Made by a program: the position numbers and the translations under genes
Shown here: positions 7,669 through 17,440 of the stretch, piece after piece
Numbering within the stretch: the first letter of the stretch is position 1
How the letters are laid out: each line of letters opens with the position of its first letter
Assembly: GCF_001894945.1 (NCBI RefSeq)
Contig: NZ_BCXE01000012.1
Coordinates: 62,001 to 126,000, forward strand
Source of the DNA: Rhodococcus ruber NBRC 15591
GTDB taxonomy: Bacteria; Actinomycetota; Actinomycetes; Mycobacteriales; Mycobacteriaceae
Reading direction: 5' to 3'
DNA length: 64,000 nucleotides
The notes under the pieces: model-generated
The model's database searches: none
The model's input: only the letters and a program-made list of their open reading frames with translations
What the model was told of the DNA's origin: nothing

Positions 7669-9102
7669 CTACAGCGGGATGTTCTTGTGCCGGCCGCGAC
7701 GCGCCGGAGCCGACGCCAGCGCCTGGGCGAGCGTGCTGCGGGTCGTCGCCGGATCGATGAGTTCGTCGACGACACCGATCGACATCGCCCGGCCGACGCC
7801 GCCGGCGATGGCTTCGTGCTCGGCGGCGAGACGGTCGTGCAGCGCCTCGCGTTCCTCCTCCGGTGCCGCGGCCAGGGCCCGCTTGTGCAGGATCCCCACC
7901 GCCGCCTTGGCGCCCATCACGGCGACCTCGGCGTCGGGCCAGGCGAACACGGCGGTCGCACCCAGGGCCCGGGAGTTCATCGCGATGTAGGCGCCGCCGT
8001 AGATCTTCCGGGTCACCAGCGTCACGCGGGGCACCTCGGACTCGGCGAAGGCATGCAGCAGCTTCGCTCCGCGACGGACGACACCCTCCCACTCCTGGCT
8101 CACGCCGGGCAGGTAGCCGGGCACGTCGACGACGACGACGAGAGGGACCCCGAACGCATTGCACAGGCGCACGAAGCGCGCGGACTTCTCGGCGCTGACG
8201 GAATCCAGGCAGCCACCGAGACGCAAGGGGTTGTTCGCGATGACGCCGACGGTGCGGCCGCCGAGACGACCGAAACCGGTGACGACGCTGCGCGCCCAGC
8301 CGGCCTGCAGTTCCTCGAAGCTGGACTCGCCCTCGACGTTGTCGAGCAGCTCGTGCACGATCGGGCGGACATCGTAGGCGCGGCGCGGGGATTCGGGCAG
8401 CAGCGCCCGCAAGTCGGTGTCGCCGCGACGGGCGGCGTCGAGGTCGAACTCGCCTTGTTCGGCAAGCATCGACACGAGGCGACGGGCCCGGTGCAGGGCG
8501 TCGTCCTCGTCGTGGGCGGCGATGTGCGCAACGCCCGACTTCTTGGTGTGGGTGTCCGGACCGCCGAGCGATTCCATGTCGACCTGCTCACCGGTGACGC
8601 TGCGCACCACGTCGGGACCGGTGACGAAGATGCGGGCCTCGGGCGCCATGATGACGATGTCGGTGAGTGCCGGTCCGTAGGCGGCGCCACCCGCCGCGAA
8701 CCCGAGGACGACGGAGATCTGGGGGATCCGCCCGGAAGCGCGGACCATTGCCTCGAAGATCAAGCCGACCGCGTGCAGGGAGTCGACGCCCTCTGCGAGC
8801 CGGGCACCGCCCGAATGCCACAGCCCCACGATCGGGATGTCCTGCTCGAGGGCGGTGTCGATGGCGTCGACGATGTGCTTGCAGCCGTCCACGCCCATGG
8901 CGCCACCCATCACGGTGGCGTCGGAGCAGTACGCGACGGTCCGGACGCCGTCGATGGAACCGATCGCGGCGAGCATGCCGGACTTGTCCCGGGGGTGCAG
9001 CAGGCTCAGGGTGCCCGCGTCGAACAGTCGCTCGAGCCGCCGGAGCGGATCGCGGGGATCGACGGCAGCGTCGCGCGTCTGAGCAGGTTCCAGGACGGTC
9101 AT
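7669..9102 (-). CDS. accD6: Acyl-CoA carboxylase carboxyltransferase (beta) subunit, AccD6-type
   Basis: A 477-residue carboxyltransferase of the crotonase fold. The N-half oxyanion-hole segment is VVLGFAAGGAAYGPAL with AEGVDSLHAVG before it. The C-half has VVDVPGYLPGVSQEW, RKIYGGAYIAM and AVMGAKAAVGILHKR. It transfers the carboxyl group from biotinylated alpha subunit to acetyl-CoA (and probably propionyl-CoA), giving malonyl-CoA for the FAS-II enzymes encoded just upstream. Start: ATG 9102 behind GAGGAGAAC; the open frame continues to 9174 without support. It is last of the fabD-acpM-kasA-accD6 row, separated from kasA by 99 bp that hold a hairpin. The biotin-bearing alpha subunit is not in the window. 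Confidence 0.9.
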   Translation of the reverse strand: MTVLEPAQTRDAAVDPRDPLRRLERLFDAGTLSLLHPRDKSGMLAAIGSIDGVRTVAYCSDATVMGGAMGVDGCKHIVDAIDTALEQDIPIVGLWHSGGARLAEGVDSLHAVGLIFEAMVRASGRIPQISVVLGFAAGGAAYGPALTDIVIMAPEARIFVTGPDVVRSVTGEQVDMESLGGPDTHTKKSGVAHIAAHDEDDALHRARRLVSMLAEQGEFDLDAARRGDTDLRALLPESPRRAYDVRPIVHELLDNVEGESSFEELQAGWARSVVTGFGRLGGRTVGVIANNPLRLGGCLDSVSAEKSARFVRLCNAFGVPLVVVVDVPGYLPGVSQEWEGVVRRGAKLLHAFAESEVPRVTLVTRKIYGGAYIAMNSRALGATAVFAWPDAEVAVMGAKAAVGILHKRALAAAPEEEREALHDRLAAEHEAIAGGVGRAMSIGVVDELIDPATTRSTLAQALASAPARRGRHKNIPL

Positions 9103-9144
9103 CGCGTTCTCCTCGGGCAAGGCAAGAGCGGGGGATGGGCGCCG

Positions 9145-9177
9145 GGGGTGGGGATCTCGTGACGAGATCCCCACCCC
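9145..9177. terminator. Hairpin between kasA and accD6
   Basis: Arms GGGGTGGGGATCTCGT (9145-9160) and its exact complement (9162-9177) leave only a 1-3 nt loop. It may be an attenuator or processing site inside the FAS-II operon, lowering accD6 expression relative to kasA. Confidence 0.6.
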
Positions 9178-9201
9178 GACGGCGAGCGAAGTCCGGTCGG
9201 G

Positions 9202-10461
9202 TCAGGCCCGGCCGAACGCGAGCGCAACGTTGTGCCCACCGAAACCGAACGAGTTGTTCAGCGCGAAATCGATCTGGCCGTACCGGGCTTCGCCCTTCAC
9301 GACGTCGAGATCGATCTCTGGATCCTGGTTGTCCACATTGAGCGTGGGCGGGATGACCCCGTCCCGCAGGCTCAGGACCGTCAGGACCGCTTCCAGCGCA
9401 CCGACCGCACCGATCGAATGCCCGAGGGCACCCTTCGGTGCGTACACCGCGGCGTGGTTGCCCACCGCGGCATTGATCGCCTTCGCCTCGGCGATGTCGC
9501 CGATGGGCGTGGCGGTGGCATGCGCGTTGACGAAGCCGATGTCGGACGGCGTCAGGCCGGCGCCGTGGAGGGCCTTCGTCATGGCGCGTGCCGCGCCGGT
9601 CCCCTCGGGATCGGGGGCCACGATGTGGAATCCGTCCGAGGTGATGCCGGCGCCGAGCAGACGGGCGTGGATGGTGGCGCCGCGAGCCTTGGCGTGTTCC
9701 TCGGTCTCGAGCACCATCAGCGCGCCGGCCTCGCCGAAGACGAAACCGTCGCGGTCCTTGTCGAACGGGCGCGACGCCCCACGCGGATCCTCGTTGCGGG
9801 TGCTCAGTGCCCGCATCATGGCGAAGCTGGCGGTGGCAACCGCGTCGAGCTGGCCCTCGACACCACCGGCGACGACGATGTCGGCATCGCCCATCGCGAT
9901 CATCCGGTAGGCGTGGGCGATGGCCTCGTTGCCGGACGAGCAGGCGGACACCGGCGTCATCACGCCGGCCTTCGCGCCGAGCTCGAGACCCACGGTCGCC
10001 GACGGGCCGTTCGGCATGACCATCTGCACGGCGAACGGAGACACCTTGCGGTAGCCGCCGCCGCGCAGCTTGTCGACCGCGTCGATGAGCGCTTCGCCAC
10101 CACCGAGACCGGTGCCGACGACGACGCCGAGGCGTTCGCGGTCGACCTCCGGGCTGCCGGCATTCGCCCACACGGTGCGGCCGAGGTGGAGCGCGAGCCG
10201 CTCGACGAAGCTCATCCGGCGGATCTCGACGCGTGAGAGGGTTTCGTCGGGGCTCGTCGTGAGCTTGCCGCCGATGCGAACCGGCAGGTCGAACTCGTCG
10301 ACGAATCCGGTCAGCGTGTCGATCCCGCTCTCACCGGCGAGCAGGCCCTTCCACGTGGCATCCACGTCACCTGCGATCGATGTCGTGGCCGCGAGGCTGG
10401 TGACGACGACGTTGGGAAATGTCCCTGTGCGGGGAGAGGCGGAAGTCACGGTTGAGCTCAC
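9202..10461 (-). CDS. kasA: Beta-ketoacyl-ACP synthase II, KasA/FabF type
   Basis: A 419-residue condensing enzyme with the full Cys-His-His catalytic set: Cys174 in VSACSSG, His314 in [11 protein letters not shown] and His348 in [15 protein letters not shown], with Lys343. It extends acyl-ACP by two carbons from malonyl-ACP in FAS-II (meromycolate elongation in mycolate producers). The GTG start at 10461 overlaps the acpM stop (GTGA), which implies translational coupling. Mycobacteria carry kasA and kasB in tandem; here only one synthase gene lies between acpM and accD6, so any second one must be elsewhere. Confidence 0.93.
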   Translation of the reverse strand: MSSTVTSASPRTGTFPNVVVTSLAATTSIAGDVDATWKGLLAGESGIDTLTGFVDEFDLPVRIGGKLTTSPDETLSRVEIRRMSFVERLALHLGRTVWANAGSPEVDRERLGVVVGTGLGGGEALIDAVDKLRGGGYRKVSPFAVQMVMPNGPSATVGLELGAKAGVMTPVSACSSGNEAIAHAYRMIAMGDADIVVAGGVEGQLDAVATASFAMMRALSTRNEDPRGASRPFDKDRDGFVFGEAGALMVLETEEHAKARGATIHARLLGAGITSDGFHIVAPDPEGTGAARAMTKALHGAGLTPSDIGFVNAHATATPIGDIAEAKAINAAVGNHAAVYAPKGALGHSIGAVGALEAVLTVLSLRDGVIPPTLNVDNQDPEIDLDVVKGEARYGQIDFALNNSFGFGGHNVALAFGRA

Positions 10462-10736
10462 TCGTTGTCGTTCGTGGCCTGGACGCCCTCGGCCTCGAGC
10501 TTCTGGATGTACGCGACGGCGTCACCGACGGTGCGCAGGCTCGCGAGATCCTCGTCGGGGATCTTCACGCCGTACTTGTCCTCGGTCTGCACGGCGATCT
10601 CCACCATGGACAGGGAGTCGATGTCGAGATCGTCGACGAACGACTTCTCGACGGTCACCTCGGAGGGCTCGATGCCGGTGACCTCTTCGATGATCTCCGC
10701 GAGACCGGCGATGATTTCTTCCTGGGTGGCGGCCAC
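10458..10736 (-). CDS. acpM: Meromycolate/FAS-II acyl carrier protein
   Basis: A 92-residue acidic four-helix carrier protein. Ser41 in the [10 protein letters not shown] motif is the 4'-phosphopantetheine site. The C-terminal extension [14 protein letters not shown] makes it longer than E. coli AcpP (78 aa), as in AcpM-type proteins. It carries the growing acyl chain among FabD, KasA and the FAS-II reductases. Start: GTG 10736 with AGGGAG about 9 nt upstream. Its stop overlaps the kasA start by 4 nt; fabD lies 117 bp upstream. Confidence 0.95.
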   Translation of the reverse strand: MAATQEEIIAGLAEIIEEVTGIEPSEVTVEKSFVDDLDIDSLSMVEIAVQTEDKYGVKIPDEDLASLRTVGDAVAYIQKLEAEGVQATNDNE

Positions 10737-10853
10737 GTCGTGGCTCCCTTCTTCGTTTCGTCTTGCTGTGATCGGACCGGGTGGAGGGTTCCGCCCGGAT
10801 TCCGGGTGCCCGTCGAGGGCAGGTCCCGTGCTGCGCGACGCGCGCGCAGCAAA

Positions 10854-11771
10854 CTAACCGACTCTGATCGATTCGGCCAGCGCTGAGATCTCCTCAGGGG
10901 TCTGGAGTGCCGTGGTCGGCGTGCCGCGCATCTCACGCTTGGCGATGCCGACCAGGGTGCCGGCCGGGGGAAGCTCCACGACCGCCGAGACCTCGGCCGC
11001 ACGCAGGGTCGCGGTGCACAGGTCCCAGCGCACCGGTCGGGTGACCTGTGCGGCAAGCTTGGTCAGTGCGTCCGCTCCCGAGGCGACCGGCGCCCCGTCG
11101 GAGTTGGACAGCAACGTGCGGGTCGGATCGCTGGGCACGATCTTCGCCGCGGCCTCGGCGACGGCTTCCTGGGCCGGGGCCATGAATGCGGTGTGGAAGG
11201 CCCCGGCGACCGGAAGGGGCCGGATCCGGGCCTTCTCCGGAGCGTTCGCCGCGAGCTCCTCGAGCGCCGTGAGGCGGCCGGCGGCGACGATCTGGCCGGC
11301 GGCGTTCACGTTCGCCGGCGTCAGGCCCAGCTCGGCCAGCCGGGCGAGCACCTCGTCCTCCCGGCCGCCGAGCACGGCCGACATGCCGGTCGGCTCGAGC
11401 GCGCACGCCCGGGCCATCTCGGCGCCGCGGACGGCAGCGAGCATGACCGCCTCGTCCGCGCTGATGACGCCGGCGATGGCCGCGGCGGCGAGCTCACCGA
11501 CCGAATGCCCGGCGACGATCGTGTCGTCCGGGACGAGGCCGCGGGACTCGAGCTCCTCGTAGGCGAGCAGTGCCGTCGCGACGACCAGCGGCTGGGTCAC
11601 GGCGGTGTCGGTGATCTCCGCGGCCGTCGCGGTGGTGCCGAGGCGTTCGAGGTCGAGGCCCGAGGCCTTCGACCACAGCTGGACGCGATCGCGGGCGCCG
11701 GCCTGCTCCAACCAGGAGGCGAGCATGCCGGGTTTCTGGGACCCCTGACCGGGGGCGAGCAGCGAAATCAC
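10854..11771 (-). CDS. fabD: Malonyl-CoA:ACP transacylase
   Basis: A 305-residue acyltransferase. The N-terminal LLAPGQGSQ motif, nucleophile Ser90 in GHSVGE and the partner His193 in GAFHTAFM are all present. It loads malonate from malonyl-CoA onto the acyl carrier protein. Start: GTG 11771 (reads VISLLAPGQG), which matches the usual N-terminus; no strong ribosome site is visible. First gene of the FAS-II row behind the 128-bp mabR-fabD spacer, which carries a perfect palindrome probably bound by MabR. Confidence 0.93.
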   Translation of the reverse strand: MISLLAPGQGSQKPGMLASWLEQAGARDRVQLWSKASGLDLERLGTTATAAEITDTAVTQPLVVATALLAYEELESRGLVPDDTIVAGHSVGELAAAAIAGVISADEAVMLAAVRGAEMARACALEPTGMSAVLGGREDEVLARLAELGLTPANVNAAGQIVAAGRLTALEELAANAPEKARIRPLPVAGAFHTAFMAPAQEAVAEAAAKIVPSDPTRTLLSNSDGAPVASGADALTKLAAQVTRPVRWDLCTATLRAAEVSAVVELPPAGTLVGIAKREMRGTPTTALQTPEEISALAESIRVG

Positions 11772-11831
11772 GATGATCAGGGAACACCCTGGAGACAGTC
11801 CTGCGAGATGTCGGTAGGGATGAACTCTCGG

Positions 11832-11864
11832 GTGCAGTTTTGTAGGGTTTCAACAAAACTGCAC
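11832..11864. promoter_or_regulatory. Perfect palindrome in the fabD promoter, candidate MabR operator
   Basis: GTGCAGTTTTGT (11832-11843) and ACAAAACTGCAC (11853-11864) are exact reverse complements with a 9-nt spacer. The site is AT-rich in an otherwise GC-rich region and lies 61-93 nt before the fabD start, just downstream of the gene for MabR, a regulator known to act at the fabD promoter in mycobacteria. Confidence 0.75.
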
Positions 11865-11899
11865 GTCGGCGTTCACCATCGACGAAGTGCCGTCCCCTG

Positions 11900-13213
11900 T
11901 TACGCGCCCGGTTCGCGCAATGTGAAACGGGAGACGGGTGGGACTGGAGTCCGCAATTCGTTATGACTTCGAGCCAACCTTCCCACGGTGGCCGCGATCC
12001 GCAACACGTACGCATCACGGGGATTCGTCGGGTCCCGGCCGGTGACTTCTGTGATCCGCTTGAGTCGGTACCGCACGGTATTTGGATGAACAAACAGCTG
12101 CCGGGCGCAGGTCTCGACAGCACCCCCGCAGTCGAGGTATGCGTCGAGGGTGTCGGCCAGCGCCACACCCGCCTCGGTGAGCGGAGCCACCACATCGTCC
12201 TCGAGGGCAGCGATCGCTCCCGCGTCGCCGAGCAGGGCCCGCTCCGGCAACAGCTCCGCCGCATGCACCGGCCGCGGCGCGCCCCGCCACCCGGCCACCG
12301 CTTCCATCCCGGCCATCGCCTCGACCGCGGAGGCATGCGCCGACGCGAGGGTGGGCGTGGTGGGACCGATCACCACCGGATCGTCCGAGAAGCTGCGCAT
12401 CAGCTCGGACCGGAACGCCATTGCCTCGACGCTCCCGTGCAGCTCGCCGCTGACCACCATCACGAGCCGCTCGCCCTGCACCACCGCCAGCGCCGCCCGG
12501 CCGTGCTGCTGCGCGATCGAGTGCACGGTCGTCACGACCGAGACCCCCTCGTTCGGCGGGGGAGTGCCGATGATCACGGTGGCCGGCGCCGTCGCATCCC
12601 AGTTCAGCGTCGCGGCGCGCGAGAGCATGTCCGACCCGGTGTCGCCACGGACCACCGCGTCGACGACCAGCGCCTCGAGGCGGGTGTCCCACGCGCCGCG
12701 GGACTCCGCGGCGCTCGCGTACACCGAGGCCGCGGCGAACCCGAGTTCCCGGCCGTAGCGCAGCGTCGCCTCGGTGAGCGCGACGAGTTGCTGCTCGTTG
12801 CGTGCCAGGGCCGGCAGCCACTGCTCGAAGAACTCCATGGCAGCGCGGACCATGTCCACGGTCTGGCGCAACGTCAGCCGCCGCGCCAGGTCCTGCGGGA
12901 TCACCTGGAACGCGTCCAGGCTGAACCGCAGGTCGCTGTCGGGATTGCGCACCCATTCGAGGAAGTCGACGACAGCCGTCTGGATGATCAGCTGCACGTT
13001 GGACCGCTGCGACGCGTCGAGATCGGCGAAGAACGGCAACTGTTCCTGCATGGAGTGCACGGCCTCGGTGGACAGCCGTCCGGAGAACTGCTTGACGCGA
13101 CGCAGGAGCGCATCGGGCAGGGGATCTCGCTCCGGCCGCGCCGGCGGCACCGGACGCCCCGTAGGGACGCCCGGTGCGCGCTTCGGACGCGGCTCTGCGG
13201 GTTCTACGACCAT
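11900..13213 (-). CDS. mabR: FAS-II regulator MabR/FasR (PucR-type C-terminal HTH)
   Basis: A 437-residue transcription regulator orthologous by sequence and position to M. tuberculosis MabR (Rv2242). The long central sensory region (about 40-330) includes AMEFFEQWLPALARNEQQLVALTEATLRYGR-like helices. The C-terminal PucR-family helix-turn-helix lies near 345-410 (YLDCGGAVETCARQLFVHPN, TVRYRLKRI, DAYVLRIAATVGRL). In mycobacteria the protein responds to long-chain acyl-CoA and controls the fabD-acpM-kasA operon. ATG 13213 is the first in-frame ATG; the first 30 residues are Pro/Arg-rich. It sits between aceE and fabD, all on the minus strand. Confidence 0.9.
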   Translation of the reverse strand: MVVEPAEPRPKRAPGVPTGRPVPPARPERDPLPDALLRRVKQFSGRLSTEAVHSMQEQLPFFADLDASQRSNVQLIIQTAVVDFLEWVRNPDSDLRFSLDAFQVIPQDLARRLTLRQTVDMVRAAMEFFEQWLPALARNEQQLVALTEATLRYGRELGFAAASVYASAAESRGAWDTRLEALVVDAVVRGDTGSDMLSRAATLNWDATAPATVIIGTPPPNEGVSVVTTVHSIAQQHGRAALAVVQGERLVMVVSGELHGSVEAMAFRSELMRSFSDDPVVIGPTTPTLASAHASAVEAMAGMEAVAGWRGAPRPVHAAELLPERALLGDAGAIAALEDDVVAPLTEAGVALADTLDAYLDCGGAVETCARQLFVHPNTVRYRLKRITEVTGRDPTNPRDAYVLRIAATVGRLARSHNELRTPVPPVSRFTLREPGA

Positions 13214-13262
13214 GGGACGAAACTACGCCCGCGGCCCGCCGCCCGCGGCAGAGCGGTTCGGA

Positions 13263-16115
13263 TCAGGCCACGCCGGGATCCGAGGTCTGCTCCGGTGCGG
13301 CCGCCACGTCGTCGATCCGGTACCGCTGGGCGGCCTCGACCGCCCGCGCGCGATCGACAGCGCCGTCCCGGCCGAGGGCGGCGAGCACCGCGACCACCGT
13401 GGACTCCGCGTCGATGTTGAAGAATCGGCGCGCGGCGGGGCGGGTGTCGGAGAACCCGAACCCGTCGGCGCCGAGGGTGGTGTAGTCGCCCGGCACCCAC
13501 TGCCGGATCTGGTCCGGTACCGCACGCATCCAGTCGGAGACGGCCACGAACGGCCCGGCGGCGTCGGCCAGGATCTTCGCCACGTACGGCGTCGGAGCGT
13601 CGGCGCCCGGGTCGAGCAGCGCCTGCCGCTCGCATTCGACACCGTCGCGGCGCAGCTCGCCCCACGAGGTCACCGACCACACGTCTGCGGCCACGTCCCA
13701 CTCGTCGGCCAGCATCTCCTGGGCCCGCAACGCCTCGGGCATGAGCACGCCGGAGGCGAGGATCTGCGCCTTCGGCCCGGCGCCCTCGCCGCGGCGGTAC
13801 AGGTAGATGCCCTTGAGCAGGCCCTCGACGTCGAGGTTCTCCGGCTCGGCCGGCTGCACGTACGGCTCGTTGTAGAGGGTGATGTAGTAGAAGACGTTCT
13901 CGCCACCGAACCCGTCGACGCCCTCCGTGCCGCCGTACATGCGGCGCAGACCGTCCTTGACGATGTGCGCGAGCTCGTAGGAGAACGCGGGATCGTAGGA
14001 CACCACCGCCGGGTTCGTCGACGCCAGCAGCAGCGAATGCCCGTCGGCGTGCTGCAGCCCCTCACCGGTGAGGGTGGTGCGGCCGGCTGTCGCGCCGAGC
14101 ACGAATCCGCGGGCCATCTGGTCCGCCGCCGCCCACAGGCCGTCGCCGGTGCGCTGGAAGCCGAACATCGAGTAGAAGATGTACAGGGGGATCATCGGCA
14201 GCCCGTGCGTGGCGTACGAGGTGCCGACCGCGGTGAACGAGGCGGTGGACCCGGCCTCGTTGATGCCCTCGTGCAGGATCTGCCCGGCGACGCTCTCCTT
14301 GTAGGCGAGCATCAGCTCCGCGTCGACCGACGTGTACAGCTGGCCGTTGCGGTTGTAGATCTTCAGCGACGGGAACCACGAGTCCATGCCGAACGTGCGG
14401 GCCTCGTCCGGGATGATCGGCACGATGCGCGGACCGATCTCCTTGTCGCGCAGCAGCTCCTTCATGATGCGCACCAATGCCATGGTGGTGGCCACCTGCT
14501 GCTTGCCGGAGCCCTTGCGGACCACCTCGTAGGTCTTGTCCCCCGGCAGCGGCAGCGGAGCGTCGGCGGTGCGGCGTTCGGGCAGGAACCCGCCGAGCGC
14601 GCGGCGCCGCTCGAGCATGTACTGGATCTCCGGCGAGTCGTTGCCCGGGTGGTAGTACGGCGGCATCTTCGGGTTCGCCTCGAGTTCGGCGTCCGAGATC
14701 GGGATGCGCTGCAGATCGCGGAAGTACTTGAGGTCCTCGAGCGTGAGCTTCTTCATCTGGTGCGTGGCGTTGCGACCCTCGAAGTGCTTGCCGAGGGTGT
14801 ACCCCTTGATCGTGTGCGCGAGGATCACCGTCGGCTGACCCTTGTGCGCCATGGCCGCGGCGTACGCCGCGTAGATCTTGCGGTAGTCGTGGCCGCCGCG
14901 CTTGAGGTTCCAGATCTCCTGGTCGCTGAGGTTCTTGACCAGCTCCTTCGTGCGCGGATCGCGGCCGAAGAAGTGCTCACGGACGAAGGCCCCGTCGTTG
15001 GCCTTGTAGGTCTGGTAGTCGCCGTCCGGCGTCACGTTCATCAGATTGACGAGCGCACCGTCCTTGTCGGCGTGCAGCAGGGCGTCCCACTCCCGGCCCC
15101 AGACCACCTTGATGACGTTCCAGCCGGCCCCGCGGAAGAACGACTCCAGCTCCTGGATGATCTTGCCGTTGCCGCGAACCGGACCGTCGAGGCGCTGCAG
15201 ATTGCAGTTGACCACGAACGTGAGGTTGTCCAGACCCTCGGTGGCCGCGACGTGCGCGAGACCGCGCGACTCCGGTTCGTCCATCTCGCCGTCGCCGAGG
15301 AACGCCCACACGTGCTGGTCGGAGGTGTCCTTCAGGCCGCGGTCGTGCAGGTAGTGGTTGAACCGCGCCTGGTAGATCGCGTTCATCGGGCCCAGGCCCA
15401 TCGACACCGTCGGGAACTCCCAGAAGTCCGGCAGCAGCCGCGGATGCGGGTAGGACGGCAGGCCGCCGCCCTGGTCGGCGTGGCTGGCCTCCTGGCGGAA
15501 CCCGTCGAGTTGCTCGGCCGGGATGCGGCCCTCGAGGTAGGCGCGGGCATAGATGCCGGGGGAGGCGTGCCCCTGGATGAAGATCTGGTCACCGCCGCCC
15601 GGGTGGTCCTTGCCGCGGAAGAAGTGGTTGAAGCCCACCTCGTACAGCGCCGCGGAGGACGCGTAGGTGGAGATGTGGCCGCCGACGCCGATGCCGGGAC
15701 GCTGTGCGCGGTGCACCATGATCGCGGCGTTCCACCGGATGAAGGCGCGGTAGCGGCGCTCGACCTCCTCGTCGCCGGGGAACCACGGCTCGTTCTCGGT
15801 CGGGATGGTGTTCACGTAGTCGGTCGAGGTCAGTGCCGGAATGGACACATGGCGTTCGCCGGCGCGCTCGAGCAGGCGCAGCATCAGGTAACGGGCACGC
15901 GCAGGACCGGCGGACTCGAGCAGCCCGTCGAACGACTCGAGCCACTCCGTGGTCTCGGCCGGGTCTATGTCCGGCAGGTAGGAGGCCACGCCCTCGCGGA
16001 TGACCCGCACGCGGCCGTCGGTGGCCCCGGTGGTGTTCGGCGAGGATCCCGCTTCCGAGGCGCCCGGTGTGGCGGCGCTCGTCGAGGAATCGGGCTCGTG
16101 GATCAGGTCTGTCAA
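13263..16115 (-). CDS. aceE: Pyruvate dehydrogenase E1 component, homodimeric type
   Basis: A 950-residue thiamine-diphosphate enzyme. The TPP/Mg-binding block [13 protein letters not shown] is followed by [18 protein letters not shown]. The transketolase-like middle domain has [20 protein letters not shown] and the C-terminal domain [12 protein letters not shown]. It decarboxylates pyruvate and reductively acetylates the lipoyl group of DlaT, encoded about 45 kb away. Start: TTG 16115, because GAGGAG lies 6 nt upstream and the next residues (TDLIHEP) begin the usual variable N-terminus before [18 protein letters not shown]; the open frame to 16214 has no ribosome site. It shares a 356-bp divergent intergenic region with the DUF3052 gene. 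Confidence 0.95.
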   Translation of the reverse strand: MTDLIHEPDSSTSAATPGASEAGSSPNTTGATDGRVRVIREGVASYLPDIDPAETTEWLESFDGLLESAGPARARYLMLRLLERAGERHVSIPALTSTDYVNTIPTENEPWFPGDEEVERRYRAFIRWNAAIMVHRAQRPGIGVGGHISTYASSAALYEVGFNHFFRGKDHPGGGDQIFIQGHASPGIYARAYLEGRIPAEQLDGFRQEASHADQGGGLPSYPHPRLLPDFWEFPTVSMGLGPMNAIYQARFNHYLHDRGLKDTSDQHVWAFLGDGEMDEPESRGLAHVAATEGLDNLTFVVNCNLQRLDGPVRGNGKIIQELESFFRGAGWNVIKVVWGREWDALLHADKDGALVNLMNVTPDGDYQTYKANDGAFVREHFFGRDPRTKELVKNLSDQEIWNLKRGGHDYRKIYAAYAAAMAHKGQPTVILAHTIKGYTLGKHFEGRNATHQMKKLTLEDLKYFRDLQRIPISDAELEANPKMPPYYHPGNDSPEIQYMLERRRALGGFLPERRTADAPLPLPGDKTYEVVRKGSGKQQVATTMALVRIMKELLRDKEIGPRIVPIIPDEARTFGMDSWFPSLKIYNRNGQLYTSVDAELMLAYKESVAGQILHEGINEAGSTASFTAVGTSYATHGLPMIPLYIFYSMFGFQRTGDGLWAAADQMARGFVLGATAGRTTLTGEGLQHADGHSLLLASTNPAVVSYDPAFSYELAHIVKDGLRRMYGGTEGVDGFGGENVFYYITLYNEPYVQPAEPENLDVEGLLKGIYLYRRGEGAGPKAQILASGVLMPEALRAQEMLADEWDVAADVWSVTSWGELRRDGVECERQALLDPGADAPTPYVAKILADAAGPFVAVSDWMRAVPDQIRQWVPGDYTTLGADGFGFSDTRPAARRFFNIDAESTVVAVLAALGRDGAVDRARAVEAAQRYRIDDVAAAPEQTSDPGVA

Positions 16116-16471
16116 CGTCTGCTCCTCATCGTGGTGGGGCGCGCAGGTGTGGCGCCCGCTCCGTAGGGCCGGCTCTTGTGGGAGCCGACTCATCGACATC
16201 TGAACGAGATGCACTGCTCATCTTCCCCCATCGCGCGGTAGGAGGCATCCCCCCGGGTGTACAACGCCTGCAGGCCGGGTATCCGCACGGTTCGGGTCCG
16301 CGCGGCGGGTCGGCGTGTGGCGCTTCTCGCGGTAACGTCCCGGGAAGATTCTTGTGAGTTTCCGTGCGATTCGGCTTGCGTTGAGCTCCCCGAGGATGTT
16401 CGCTTTGAAAAATCGCTCATGACATCCGGTACGCGGCACGCCCGCGGCCACAACCGAAGGAGGACACCACC
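16116..16471. other. Divergent intergenic region aceE / DUF3052
   Basis: 356 bp with no credible gene. It must hold the aceE and DUF3052 promoters. A small hairpin CGGCTC/GAGCCG lies near 16169-16186, and an unusually AT-rich patch with TTTGAAAAAT lies near 16405-16415, on the DUF3052 side. Confidence 0.5.
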
Positions 16472-16894
16472 GTGGTCGCCGCGGCGGACGCCCAGAACTA
16501 CGTTCAGAAGCTCGGTATCTCCCACGACCAGGTGGTTCAGGAACTCGGTTGGGACGAGGACACGGACGACGACCTGCGGGCCGCCGTCGAGGACACGATC
16601 GGATCGGACCTGCTCGACGAGGAATCCGACGAGGTCGTCGATGTGGTGCTGCTCTGGTGGCGCGACAGCGACGGAGACCTCGTCGATGCGCTGATGGATG
16701 CGATCGGCCCGCTCGCCGACGAGGGCGTCGTCTGGGTGCTGACGCCGAAGACCGGGCGTCCGGATCATGTCGAGCCCAGCGAGATCGCCGAATCGGCCAC
16801 GACCGCCGGCCTGACCCAGACCTCGACCGCCAATCTCGGCGACTGGGTGGGCAGCCGGCTGGTGCAGCCGAAGGCCGCCCGCACCAAGCGCTGA
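16472..16894 (+). CDS. DUF3052 domain protein
   Basis: A 140-residue acidic protein beginning (V)VAAADAQNYVQKLGISHDQ. It has the family features QELGWDEDTDDDLR near 22-35, VVDVVLLWWRDSDGDLVDAL near 55-75 and VWVLTPKTGRPDHVEPSEI near 88-106. It ends with a short basic tail. It corresponds to M. tuberculosis Rv2239c, the neighbour of ahpE. Start: GTG 16472 behind GAAGGAGG. Function unknown. Only 47 bp separate it from ahpE, so the two are probably co-transcribed. Confidence 0.88.
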   Translation: MVAAADAQNYVQKLGISHDQVVQELGWDEDTDDDLRAAVEDTIGSDLLDEESDEVVDVVLLWWRDSDGDLVDALMDAIGPLADEGVVWVLTPKTGRPDHVEPSEIAESATTAGLTQTSTANLGDWVGSRLVQPKAARTKR

Positions 16895-16941
16895 GCACAC
16901 CGCTCAGTTCCTCTCCATCGACGTAAGGACTACCGACGCAC

Positions 16942-17406
16942 ATGGCGATCGAGGTGGGTGCCCAGGCGCCCGATTTCACACTCAAGGACCAGAACAACCA
17001 GGAAGTGACGCTGTCGAGCTTCCGCGGGAAGAAGAACGTGCTGCTCGTGTTCTACCCGCTCGCGTTCACCGGCGTCTGCCAGGGCGAGCTGTGCGCCGTG
17101 CGGGACGACCTGCCGACCTACGAGAACGACGACACCGCGATCGTCGCCGTGTCGGTGGGGGCCTCGCCCACGCACAAGATCTGGGCCGCCGAGCAGGGCT
17201 ACACGTTCCCGCTGCTCTCCGATTTCTGGCCGCACGGTGCCGTGGCCCAGGCCTACGGTGTGTTCAACGAGAAGTTCGGTTTCGCCAACCGCGGCACCTT
17301 CGTCGTCGACAAGGACGGCATCGTCCGGTTCGCCGAGGAGAATCAGCCCGGCGAGCCCCGTGACCAGGGCGCTTGGGTGCGAGCGCTGGCCGCGCTAAAG
17401 TCCTGA
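16942..17406 (+). CDS. ahpE: AhpE-type peroxiredoxin
   Basis: A 154-residue peroxiredoxin. The peroxidatic Cys46 lies in PLAFTGVCQGELCAV, with a further Cys51 as in AhpE. It also has APDFTLKD at 9-16, LLSDFWPHGAVAQAYGVF and the RGTFVVDKDG strand. It reduces hydroperoxides, preferring fatty-acid hydroperoxides in the mycobacterial enzyme, and is recycled by mycothiol/mycoredoxin. Start: ATG 16942. A 9-bp hairpin with a GCGA tetraloop follows the gene. Confidence 0.93.
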   Translation: MAIEVGAQAPDFTLKDQNNQEVTLSSFRGKKNVLLVFYPLAFTGVCQGELCAVRDDLPTYENDDTAIVAVSVGASPTHKIWAAEQGYTFPLLSDFWPHGAVAQAYGVFNEKFGFANRGTFVVDKDGIVRFAEENQPGEPRDQGAWVRALAALKS

Positions 17407-17413
17407 GGCACAG

Positions 17414-17435
17414 TCCGGCGGCGCGAGCCGCCGGA
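17414..17435 (+). terminator. Hairpin after ahpE
   Basis: TCCGGCGGC (17414-17422) / GCCGCCGGA (17427-17435) closed by GCGA, a GNRA tetraloop, 8 nt after the ahpE stop codon and 5 nt before the tRNA. Confidence 0.65.
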
Positions 17436-17440
17436 TCTGC

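Noticed and set aside
12774-16166. 1130-codon open frame antisense to aceE
   Set aside because: Antisense mirror of a strongly supported gene in GC-rich DNA; Arg/Val/Gly/His-rich composition and no domain.
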